In this document: one piece after another, positions 8,454-15,666 of the stretch
How the letters are laid out: the number at the start of each line of letters is the position of its first letter
Numbering within the stretch: the first letter of the stretch is position 1
Source of the DNA: Bacteroidetes bacterium HGW-Bacteroidetes-8
Lineage (GTDB): Bacteria > Bacteroidota > Bacteroidia > Bacteroidales > UBA932
Assembly: GCA_002840895.1 (NCBI GenBank)
Contig: PHCZ01000001.1
Span: 724,027-788,026, forward strand
Direction: 5' to 3'
DNA length: 64,000 bases
Program-made: the position numbers and the translations under genes
Notes under the pieces: model-generated
The model's input: the letters and a program-made list of their open reading frames with translations, nothing else
What the model was told of the DNA's origin: nothing
Database searches by the model: none

Positions 8454-10151
8454 ATGCAAAAAAATTATATAAAAGGCTCTGAGGCAGTTTTAAAATCTCT
8501 TATTGAAGAGGGTGTAGATACAATCTTCGGATATCCGGGAGGGACAATTATGCCCCTGTATGACGAACTATTTAACTATAAAGAGAAGATTAACCATATA
8601 CTTGTAAGACACGAACAGGGGGCTGTGCACGCTGCCCAGGGCTACTCCAGAGCCAGCGGAAAGGTAGGGGTTTGTATTGCCACCGCAGGACCCGGAGCTA
8701 CAAACATAGTTACAGGAATTGCAGATGCACTTATTGACTCAACCCCACTGGTTTGTATAACTGCTCAGGTATCTTCAGATAAATTGGGTACAAATTTTTT
8801 TCAGGAGGCAGACACAATAAGCATAACTGTTCCGATTACCAAATGGAGTTATCAGATAACATCTGCAGATGAGGTTGCTGTGATAATTGCAAAGGCATTC
8901 TATATTGCCCGTACAGGCCGTCCCGGGCCAGTTCTGATAAGTCTTACAAAAAACGCACAAATTGAGTTAACTAACTATAAATACAGGAGTGATCTGGTTT
9001 TTAATATCCCGTGTCTTAAAAGAGTACAAATTTCTCAATCTTCGATAAAAGAGGCTATTGACTTAATTAACTCATCAAAGAAGCCTATGATTATTGTAGG
9101 GCAGGGTGTAATAATATCCGAAGCTGGGGGTGATGTTATTGAGCTGGCAGAGAGGGGAAGTATGCCAATTGTATCAACGCTGATGGGGCTCTCTGCTGTT
9201 CCCAGCAATCATCCTCTATTCGCTGGAAATGTAGGTATGCACGGGAATCTTGCACCAAATATGATGACTCAGAGAAGTGACCTTATTATTGCAATCGGAA
9301 TGAGGTTCAGCGATAGGGTTACCGGAGATACATCCAGATATGCACCAATGGCAAAAATTATTCATATAGATATAGATAAAGCAGAGTTCAATAAGACAAT
9401 CAAATCTTATCTGCAGATACAGGGTGATGCAAAAGAGGTTGTTAAATTACTTATTCCCGGAGTAAAGAGAAGTCTTGATAGTGAATGGGATAGCTTTATT
9501 AAAGAGTGTTGGAAAAAAGAGAGGGATTTAATAATAGATAAACTTCTCTCAGATAGTGTAAATGATACAGTAAGTATGGCACAAGCGGTTGATTCAATTG
9601 CCCGTATAGGTAAAGGGAGTGTTGTGATTGTAACCGATGTCGGTCAACATCAAATGTTTTGTGCCAGATACTCAAAATTTAACTACGGAAGAAGTATGAT
9701 CACCTCTGGGGGGTTGGGAACGATGGGGTTCGGACTTCCTGCTGCAATAGGGGCAAAGGTGGGTGCCCCCCAAAGAGATGTGGTGGCAATACTTGGTGAT
9801 GGAGGTTTCCAGATGACACTACAGGAACTTGGGACAATTATGCAGTCAAATATTGATCTTAAGGTGGTTATACTAAATAACTCTTTTCTTGGAATGGTAA
9901 GGCAGTGGCAGGAGCTCTTCTTTGAGGGGCGGTACTCTTTTACTGAGATGATCAACCCAAATTTCATTCAAATCAGTAATGCCTATAATATTGTTTCTAA
10001 AAGAGTTGAAATAAGAGAGGAGCTTGATTATGCAGTAAAGGAGATGTTAGAATTTAGAGGCTCCTACCTACTTGAGGTTGTTGTCCGGAACGAAGAGAAT
10101 GTTTTTCCGATGGTCCCGTCGGGCTCTTCACTTGATGAAATATTGTATTAA
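8454..10151 (+). CDS. ilvB: Acetolactate synthase, large (catalytic) subunit
   Basis: A 565-residue ThDP enzyme that condenses pyruvate with pyruvate or 2-oxobutyrate, the first common step to Val, Leu and Ile. The catalytic Glu is E54 in RHEQGAVHAAQGYSRA and the ThDP/Mg motif runs from GDGG (448-451) to NN (475-476). Length and domain order (Pyr, FAD-like middle, PP) are standard for AHAS. The start is an ATG 2 nt after ilvD; the GGAGG just before it is the end of the ilvD coding sequence. The regulatory subunit ilvN is next, 12 nt downstream. Confidence 0.97.
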   Translation: MQKNYIKGSEAVLKSLIEEGVDTIFGYPGGTIMPLYDELFNYKEKINHILVRHEQGAVHAAQGYSRASGKVGVCIATAGPGATNIVTGIADALIDSTPLVCITAQVSSDKLGTNFFQEADTISITVPITKWSYQITSADEVAVIIAKAFYIARTGRPGPVLISLTKNAQIELTNYKYRSDLVFNIPCLKRVQISQSSIKEAIDLINSSKKPMIIVGQGVIISEAGGDVIELAERGSMPIVSTLMGLSAVPSNHPLFAGNVGMHGNLAPNMMTQRSDLIIAIGMRFSDRVTGDTSRYAPMAKIIHIDIDKAEFNKTIKSYLQIQGDAKEVVKLLIPGVKRSLDSEWDSFIKECWKKERDLIIDKLLSDSVNDTVSMAQAVDSIARIGKGSVVIVTDVGQHQMFCARYSKFNYGRSMITSGGLGTMGFGLPAAIGAKVGAPQRDVVAILGDGGFQMTLQELGTIMQSNIDLKVVILNNSFLGMVRQWQELFFEGRYSFTEMINPNFIQISNAYNIVSKRVEIREELDYAVKEMLEFRGSYLLEVVVRNEENVFPMVPSGSSLDEILY

Positions 10152-10163
10152 AAAATAGAAATT

Positions 10164-10679
10164 ATGAACAGAGAGTACATTGTTGTAGCATTTGTAAATA
10201 ATCAGATATCTGTCCTAAACAGGATAACATCTGCATATCTTAAAAGAGAGATCAATATTGAGAGTCTAAATGTCTCAGAATCATTTGTAAAGGGAATAAG
10301 TACAATTGTGATATCTGCTATCACATCTGCAGATACAATAGAGAGAATTGTAAATCAACTTGGTAATGTCATAGATGTCCTTCAAGTGGATTACTATCAT
10401 CAAGAGGATTTAATATATAAAGAGATGGCCCTGTATAAGATATCTGCAGATATTCTCTCAGATAAGAGTGACTCTGACTACATTCTGAATAGATCTAACA
10501 GCAGAATAATAGAGATGGGTAAGGAGTTCCTTATTATTGAAAAATCGGGCTCCAGATACGAACTTGAAAAGATGAAGGAGAAGTTGGAGAGTAAGAAATT
10601 TTTGGCAGGATACTCAAGATCCGGAAACGCAATACTTCATAGAGAACAGGATAAGAGTATACTGCTAAAAGTCTCATAA
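10164..10679 (+). CDS. ilvN: Acetolactate synthase, small (regulatory) subunit
   Basis: A 171-residue regulatory subunit that activates IlvB and confers feedback inhibition by valine or other branched-chain amino acids. It opens with an ACT domain (REYIVVAFVNNQISVLNRITSAYL, then INIESLNVSES), followed by a second ACT-like half ending in GYSRSGNAIL. A 97-nt gap, the longest within the operon, separates it from ilvC; it holds a small inverted repeat, CTAATT...AATTAG, but no recognisable promoter box. Confidence 0.92.
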   Translation: MNREYIVVAFVNNQISVLNRITSAYLKREINIESLNVSESFVKGISTIVISAITSADTIERIVNQLGNVIDVLQVDYYHQEDLIYKEMALYKISADILSDKSDSDYILNRSNSRIIEMGKEFLIIEKSGSRYELEKMKEKLESKKFLAGYSRSGNAILHREQDKSILLKVS

Positions 10680-10776
10680 AATTATTCAATATATAAATGC
10701 ACCTGCAAAATAGTCCTAATTAGTACACAATTAGAAGAGTTAATCAAAAATATAAAATTTTAAAATCATTAAAAAA

Positions 10777-11835
10777 ATGGCAAAAATGAATTTTGGAGGG
10801 GTAATGGAAAATGTTGTTACCCGCAGTGAGTTTCCTTTAAAAAAGGCTTTGGAAACATTGAAGAACGAAACAATAGCAGTTGTTGGATATGGAATTCAGG
10901 GTCCTGGTCAGGCATTGAACCTAAAAGATAATGGATTCAATGTTATTATCGGACAAAGAAAAGGTTCAAAAACCTGGGAAAAAGCAGTTAAAGAGGGATG
11001 GGTTCCCGGTGACTCTCTTTTTGAAATCGAAGATGCGTGCAAAAAAGGTAGTATAATCCTCTATCTTTTATCTGATGCAGGTCAGATACAGCTTTGGCCA
11101 ACAGTTAAAAAGCATCTTAACAGTGGAAAAACTCTTTGTTTTTCTCACGGGTTTGCAATAACGTACAAAGAGAGAACAGGAGTTGTGCCACCGACAGATG
11201 TAGATGTTATTCTGGTTGCACCCAAAGGTTCCGGCACATCTCTTAGGCGTATGTTTCTTGAAAACAGGGGTCTTAATTCAAGTTATGCAATACATCAGGA
11301 CTATACAGGAAAAGCATTTGAAAAAGTTATCTCATTGGGTGTTGGAGTTGGCTCCGGTTATCTGTTTGAAACTACTTTTAAAAAAGAGGTCTACTCAGAT
11401 TTAACCGGAGAGAGAGGGACACTTATGGGAGCAATACAAGGAATATTTGCGGCACAGTATCAAGTTTTAAGAGATAACGGTCACTCGCCATCTGAAGCTT
11501 TTAATGAGACTGTTGAAGAGCTAACCCAGAGCCTTATGCCACTGGTAGCAGAGAATGGAATGGACTGGATGTATGCCAACTGTTCAACCACAGCACAAAG
11601 AGGTGCCCTTGACTGGTGGAAAAGATTCAGAGATGCTTCCCTTCCTGTATTTAAGTCTCTCTATGAGGAGGTCGCAAAAGGAAATGAGGCACAACTCTCT
11701 ATTGATTCAAATGGTAAAGAAGATTATAGAGTTAAATTGGATTGTGAGCTGAAAGAGCTGAGAGATAGTGAAATGTGGAAAACGGGGGAGAGTGTCAGGT
11801 CATTGAGACCTGAGAGAGAGAATAAAAACTGCTAA
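10777..11835 (+). CDS. ilvC: Ketol-acid reductoisomerase (class I)
   Basis: A 352-residue enzyme that isomerises and reduces acetolactate and acetohydroxybutyrate. The N-terminal Rossmann domain shows VVGYGIQGPGQALNLKDNG and a cofactor loop IGQRKGSKTW, whose basic residues suggest NADPH. The C-terminal knotted domain has LTGERGTLMGAIQG with the metal-binding acid, and AFNETVEELTQ. At this length it is class I; the roughly 490-residue class II form of E. coli is excluded. Two close ATGs (codons 1 and 4) are possible starts. It is 2 nt from ilvA. Confidence 0.96.
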   Translation: MAKMNFGGVMENVVTRSEFPLKKALETLKNETIAVVGYGIQGPGQALNLKDNGFNVIIGQRKGSKTWEKAVKEGWVPGDSLFEIEDACKKGSIILYLLSDAGQIQLWPTVKKHLNSGKTLCFSHGFAITYKERTGVVPPTDVDVILVAPKGSGTSLRRMFLENRGLNSSYAIHQDYTGKAFEKVISLGVGVGSGYLFETTFKKEVYSDLTGERGTLMGAIQGIFAAQYQVLRDNGHSPSEAFNETVEELTQSLMPLVAENGMDWMYANCSTTAQRGALDWWKRFRDASLPVFKSLYEEVAKGNEAQLSIDSNGKEDYRVKLDCELKELRDSEMWKTGESVRSLRPERENKNC

Positions 11836-11837
11836 TT

Positions 11838-13088
11838 ATGTCATACTATCCCAAAATAGAAGATATTACCAGGGCATCTGAAGTTATTGGAGAGCTCTTT
11901 TGCTCTACACCACTACAGAAAAACTTGGGACTCTCAGACAAGTACAGTGCCAATATTATGCTCAAACGAGAAGACCTTCAAATAGTAAGGTCATATAAAA
12001 TAAGGGGGGCCTTCAATAAAATAAACTCCCTTGATAGTAAAAATTTAGAAAAAGGTGTTGTATGTGCTAGCGCAGGGAATCACGCACAAGGTGTAGCCTA
12101 CTCCTGCAATTTACTCAAAATTAAAGGTATAATCTTTATGCCAGAGACTACTCCCAAACAAAAGATAGAACAGGTAAAGATGTTCGGCAAAGATTATGTT
12201 GAGGTAGTTTTAATAGGAGATTCATTTGATGACGCTAATAGTGAGGCAAAAAAATACTCTATTGAAAACAATATTAGCTTTATTCATCCATTTGACGATC
12301 CTAAAATAATTGAGGGACAGGCAACTGTAGGTTTAGAGATACTCAAAGAGTGTAAAGAGCAGATTGATTTTCTCTTTATTCCTGTTGGAGGAGGAGGACT
12401 TGCTTCGGGAGTTGGTTCGGTTTTTAAAAGGTTAAGTCCAAATACAAAAATTGTGGGAGTTGAGCCTATGGGAGCACTAAGTATGAAGCTCTCTCTAGAG
12501 AAGGGATTCATATACGAATTGAGTGATATTGATAGATTTGTAGATGGAGCAGCTGTAAAAAGAGTCGGAGAACTTACATTTAATATCTGCAAATATGTGC
12601 TTGACGATGTAGTTGCAGTTCCTGAAGGAGCTGTCTGCAGCTCAATTCTTGAACTCTACAACAGAAATGCTATAGTAGTGGAACCTGCCGGAGCCCTTTC
12701 AATAACTGCTTTACCCTTTTATGCCAATCAGATTGTAGGTAAAAATGTGGTTTGTATTGTTAGCGGAAGCAACAACGACATTGGTAGAACTGAAGAGATA
12801 AGAGAGAGATCGCTACTATATGAGGGGTTAAAACACTACTTTATTATTAGATTTCCGCAACGATCAGGAGCACTGCTCTCCTTTGTGAAAGATATTTTAG
12901 GACCAAAAGACGATATTACTCACTTCTGCTATTCAAAAAAAACAAATAGGGAGCAAGGCCCTGCCGTAATTGGAGTAGAGCTCTCCAACTCCTCAGATTT
13001 TAACTCTCTTATTAAAAGAATGGATGAACACAATGTTGTCTATGAATATATTAACAATAAACAAGACCTTTTTGGTTTTCTTATCTAA
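11838..13088 (+). CDS. ilvA: Threonine ammonia-lyase (biosynthetic, ACT-like tail)
   Basis: A 416-residue PLP enzyme that deaminates threonine to 2-oxobutyrate, the isoleucine-specific entry reaction. The PLP lysine is K54 in RSYKIRGAFNK, the phosphate-binding glycine loop is VGGGGLASG, and SGSNND is near the end of the catalytic domain. A single ACT-like regulatory domain follows (about 330-416: HYFIIRFPQRSGALLSFV...). It is shorter than E. coli IlvA (514 aa, two ACT-like units) and matches the short class. Its place in the ilv operon supports biosynthesis over catabolism. Confidence 0.95.
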   Translation: MSYYPKIEDITRASEVIGELFCSTPLQKNLGLSDKYSANIMLKREDLQIVRSYKIRGAFNKINSLDSKNLEKGVVCASAGNHAQGVAYSCNLLKIKGIIFMPETTPKQKIEQVKMFGKDYVEVVLIGDSFDDANSEAKKYSIENNISFIHPFDDPKIIEGQATVGLEILKECKEQIDFLFIPVGGGGLASGVGSVFKRLSPNTKIVGVEPMGALSMKLSLEKGFIYELSDIDRFVDGAAVKRVGELTFNICKYVLDDVVAVPEGAVCSSILELYNRNAIVVEPAGALSITALPFYANQIVGKNVVCIVSGSNNDIGRTEEIRERSLLYEGLKHYFIIRFPQRSGALLSFVKDILGPKDDITHFCYSKKTNREQGPAVIGVELSNSSDFNSLIKRMDEHNVVYEYINNKQDLFGFLI

Positions 13089-13094
13089 AAAAAT

Positions 13095-14108
13095 ATGAAT
13101 TGGGAAAAACTTACATTTAGTTACACTAAAACAAACACAATTATTTGCTCTCATTACAAAGATGGTGAGTGGAGCCCTCTGGAGAGCAGATGTGACGATA
13201 GCATCTCAATAAGTGCACTTTCGGCCTCATTACACTATGGAATACAGGCGTTTGAAGGGCTAAAGGCATACAGGGGTAAAGATGGGAAAATCCGTCTTTT
13301 TCGTCCATTTGAAAATGCAAAAAGGCTTAGAAGATCTGCAGATTATCTTGGGATAGCATCTCCCAATCAAGAGATGTTTGTTGAGGCCTGTAAAAGAGTG
13401 ATTCTTGAAAATATTGAATATCTTCCCCCTTATGAATACAGGGCTTCTATGTACATAAGACCTTTAGTTATTGGTGTTGGGGCACAAATTGACCTTGTTT
13501 GCCCTCAGGAGGCACTCTTTATAGTTGCGGCGATGCCAATCGGCTCTTTCGCCGGCTCCATTAACAGGCCAGCTAAAGTTCTACTGGCTCAGGATCACGA
13601 CAGAGCAGCTCCTTTGGGGAGCGGGTCCTACAAAATTGGAGGGAACTATGCTGCAGCTATTTATGCAGGAGTAAAAGCAAAAAAAGAGGGTTACTCCTCT
13701 GTTCTCTATCTAGACTCTGCCAAACACGAATATATTGATGAGTTCTCCTCTTCAAATTTCTTCGCTATTAGGGGAGATAGCTATATTACTCCCGATTCCG
13801 AGTCTGTATTACCCTCTATAACTAACAGTTCATTAATGCAATTAGCAAAAGATTCCGGAATGTCTATTGAAAGAAGGCGAGTTAAGCTAGATGAACTTGA
13901 AACATTTGAAGAGGTTGGAGCTTGTGGAACTGCGATTGTTATTCTACCGGTATCAAGAGTAGATGACAAGATGAACAAAAAGAGTTATATAATAGGGGAT
14001 CCCGATATAACAGGGGAGAGGTGCCTCTATCTTTATAAGAGACTCACCGGTATTCAATTCGGAGAGGTTAGGGATTTTCACAATTGGTGTTTGATAGTTG
14101 AAAAGTGA
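13095..14108 (+). CDS. ilvE: Branched-chain amino acid aminotransferase
   Basis: A 337-residue fold-type IV PLP transaminase that makes Val, Leu and Ile from their keto acids with glutamate. SLHYGIQAFEGLKAYRG near the N-terminus, SYKIGGNYAA with the PLP lysine (about 183), and IDEFSSSNFFAI, which replaces the usual E-x-G-x-x-N-x-F phosphate-binding stretch, place it with the eukaryote-like BCAT2 branch. It is the last gene of the operon, 6 nt after ilvA. No leuABCD genes are in the window, so leucine synthesis must be completed from another locus. Confidence 0.95.
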   Translation: MNWEKLTFSYTKTNTIICSHYKDGEWSPLESRCDDSISISALSASLHYGIQAFEGLKAYRGKDGKIRLFRPFENAKRLRRSADYLGIASPNQEMFVEACKRVILENIEYLPPYEYRASMYIRPLVIGVGAQIDLVCPQEALFIVAAMPIGSFAGSINRPAKVLLAQDHDRAAPLGSGSYKIGGNYAAAIYAGVKAKKEGYSSVLYLDSAKHEYIDEFSSSNFFAIRGDSYITPDSESVLPSITNSSLMQLAKDSGMSIERRRVKLDELETFEEVGACGTAIVILPVSRVDDKMNKKSYIIGDPDITGERCLYLYKRLTGIQFGEVRDFHNWCLIVEK

Positions 14109-14126
14109 AAATCAGCCTAAATTCTG

Positions 14127-14134
14127 TACATTTG
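14127..14134 (+). promoter_or_regulatory. -7 box for the acyltransferase gene
   Basis: TACATTTG, identical to the box in the ilv promoter and also followed by CATAA, lies 19 nt before the ATG at 14154. No TTG occurs at the ideal spacing (the nearest ends 26 nt upstream), so strength is uncertain. Confidence 0.5.
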
Positions 14135-14153
14135 CATAAAATTTGAAAGCAAA

Positions 14154-15008
14154 ATGGCAGAATCAAGTAATAAAGAGCATAAATACATTGATATAGAAAA
14201 AATTATCAGCGAAAGAAATGCAGGACTTCTCAATAAGCTCCCTAAGTTTGTTATCCGGATTATATCAAAAATAGTATATCAAAAGGAGACCAACCAACTA
14301 TTAAATAAATATTCAAATTCAATTGGTGCTGAGTTTCTTGAGAATGTGATCAAGGAGTTCAATATTAAACTTGAGGTTGAGGGGTTAGAGAATCTACCTG
14401 AGAATAGAAAGTGTTTTTTTACTGCTAACCACCCTTTTGGTTTTGCAGATGGGCTAATTATTACCTATCTGGTGAGCAAGAGGTATGGAGCACTTAAAGC
14501 AATTGCCAATGATGCATTTATGTTTGTACCTCAACTACATCCATTCATTGTTGCTGTTAATGTATTTGAAGGCTCATCTAAGGATTATCTAAGGGCTCTT
14601 GAGCAAACTTACCGTGAAGATATTGCAATTACCCATTTCCCTGCCGGAATAGTATCCAGAAAAAGGAATGGTAAAATCCAGGATCTTCCCTGGCAGAAGA
14701 GCTTTATTACTAAGGCAATATCAAATCAAAGAGATGTTGTGCCAATATTTTTTCACGGCACAAACTCAAAACTATTCTATAGAATAAACACCATTAGGGA
14801 GTTTTTGGGAATAAAGGCTAATATTGAGCTTATGTTATTGCCAAGAGAGATGTTTCTTAAGAAAAACAAAACTATAAAAGTTACAATAGGGAAACCTATA
14901 TCTTACGATTATTTTGACAAAACACACTCCCATTTTGATTGGGCACAAATAGTGAGATCTAAGGTTTATAAAATGGGAGAGAGTCAAAATATATATTCTA
15001 AAAAATAA
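14154..15008 (+). CDS. Lysophospholipid/glycerol acyltransferase family protein
   Basis: A 284-residue PlsC-superfamily acyltransferase, probably peripheral to the inner membrane. The catalytic motif is H93-PFGFA-D99, the HPFGGLDG type found in hemolysin-like (OlsA-like) acyltransferases rather than the strict NHx4D of PlsC, and the acceptor-site FPAGIVSRKRNGK follows about 60 residues later. There is no strong transmembrane span. Bacteroidota homologs are implicated in ornithine/glycine lipid or phospholipid acylation, but this substrate cannot be fixed from sequence. It stands alone after the ilv operon with its own -7 box. Confidence 0.85.
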   Translation: MAESSNKEHKYIDIEKIISERNAGLLNKLPKFVIRIISKIVYQKETNQLLNKYSNSIGAEFLENVIKEFNIKLEVEGLENLPENRKCFFTANHPFGFADGLIITYLVSKRYGALKAIANDAFMFVPQLHPFIVAVNVFEGSSKDYLRALEQTYREDIAITHFPAGIVSRKRNGKIQDLPWQKSFITKAISNQRDVVPIFFHGTNSKLFYRINTIREFLGIKANIELMLLPREMFLKKNKTIKVTIGKPISYDYFDKTHSHFDWAQIVRSKVYKMGESQNIYSKK

Positions 15009-15092
15009 CGAGAAATGTTTTCTCAATTGCTCCTAAATGCACCCTATTTTATATCCAAATCGTAAAATAATACCTTTTAAATAAAAAAAATA

Positions 15093-15180
15093 GCGCAACA
15101 AACCGCTGCACTAAAAGTTGTAATTAATTTACTACTAAAGGATTTCCTTTAAATAAACCGCAACTTTTAGCAACACGGCA
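15093..15180 (+). repeat. Nested inverted repeats downstream of the acyltransferase
   Basis: A perfect 10-bp arm pair, CTAAAAGTTG (15111-15120) and CAACTTTTAG (15161-15170), encloses a second perfect hairpin AAAGGA-TT-TCCTTT (15137-15150). Outside the large arms CTGC (15106-15109) and GCAG (15177-15180) can also pair. The 5' edge carries GCGCAAC-AAAC-CGCTGC (15093-15109), which shares its flanks with the palindromes at 17837 and 17902. No coding potential is seen. It could be a terminator or processing structure for the acyltransferase mRNA, or part of the regulatory module upstream of leader RNA copy 1. Confidence 0.55.
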
Positions 15181-15211
15181 GTTATCTCTGAAAATCTTCT
15201 CTCAACTTGAC

Positions 15212-15219
15212 TAAATTTG
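15212..15219 (+). promoter_or_regulatory. -7 box upstream of leader RNA copy 1
   Basis: TAAATTTG matches the Bacteroidota -7 consensus exactly. It lies 21 nt before the closing stem at 15241, so the predicted transcript begins just ahead of the structured leader. No clear TTG at -33. The box-to-stem distance is nearly the same (22 nt) in copy 2. Confidence 0.55.
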
Positions 15220-15234
15220 CACCTATGATAATGA

Positions 15235-15337
15235 ATAGATAGAAATCATTATAACATTGGTGTTAATAAATATTCATTCTGCTGTTTTAAAGGTTAGTCG
15301 CCACAGGCCACCAAATGTTATAATGATTTCTGTTTAT
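15235..15337 (+). promoter_or_regulatory. Structured 5' leader RNA, copy 1 (core GTTTTAAAGGTTAGTC)
   Basis: The arms 15241-15262 and 15309-15331 are complementary over 22 bp with one bulged A, extended outward to 15235/15337 through A-U and G-U pairs. They close a 46-nt internal segment containing the core GTTTTAAAGGTTAGTCGCCA at 15284-15303. The same core sits inside an unrelated but also self-complementary stem at 17987-18079. The element lies in the 5' leader of a 45-aa membrane peptide (ATG 15371). A cis-regulatory RNA is the simplest reading. I do not recognise it as a known riboswitch class. Confidence 0.6.
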
Positions 15338-15370
15338 AAACTCTTTCATTATTAATAAATTTTCACATAA

Positions 15371-15508
15371 ATGATAAAAGTAAAATTAAACACCCGGCTC
15401 TTGTTGCTGATTTTAGGTCTGGTTGCAGTTATCTTTTTTATCACATATAGAATGAATCTCTATATTACGAAAGGTCAATCTGATACCATTACCAGCGAAT
15501 CCAAGTAA
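15371..15508 (+). CDS. Small membrane peptide (45 aa)
   Basis: A short frame of 45 codons: a basic N-terminus (MIKVKLNTR), one hydrophobic span of about 17 residues (LLLLILGLVAVIFFITY), then a polar tail ending TITSESK. This is a plausible single-pass membrane peptide, N-terminus inside. It begins 40 nt after leader RNA copy 1 and is the only reasonable frame between 15.0 and 15.6 kb. A small hydrophobic peptide behind a stable 5' hairpin recalls type I toxins, but no antisense RNA is evident. Function unknown. Confidence 0.5.
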   Translation: MIKVKLNTRLLLLILGLVAVIFFITYRMNLYITKGQSDTITSESK

Positions 15509-15588
15509 AAATATTCTCTTTTTAAAAAAATAGTCTGCCACAATTTATCTTTGCCGGTTAACTTGAGCACTCTCAATGAATAAATCTT

Positions 15589-15596
15589 TATATTTG
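15589..15596 (+). promoter_or_regulatory. -7 box for the TPR sensor kinase gene
   Basis: TATATTTG, a perfect -7 match, followed by CATAT. A TTG at 15563-15565 is 23 nt upstream, a little wide. It would give a leader of about 65 nt before the ATG at 15667, including the weak inverted repeat GGGCC/GGCCC-like segment around 15605-15640. Confidence 0.5.
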
Positions 15597-15666
15597 CATA
15601 TAAGGCCCTTTTATCTGATAAATATTCTTTAATAGGGCCAAAGCAAGCTAAAATCAAAGATTTATA

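Noticed and set aside
10680-10776. An internal promoter between ilvN and ilvC
   Set aside because: No TAnnTTTG box is present on the plus strand in the 97-nt gap; only a 6-bp inverted repeat is seen.
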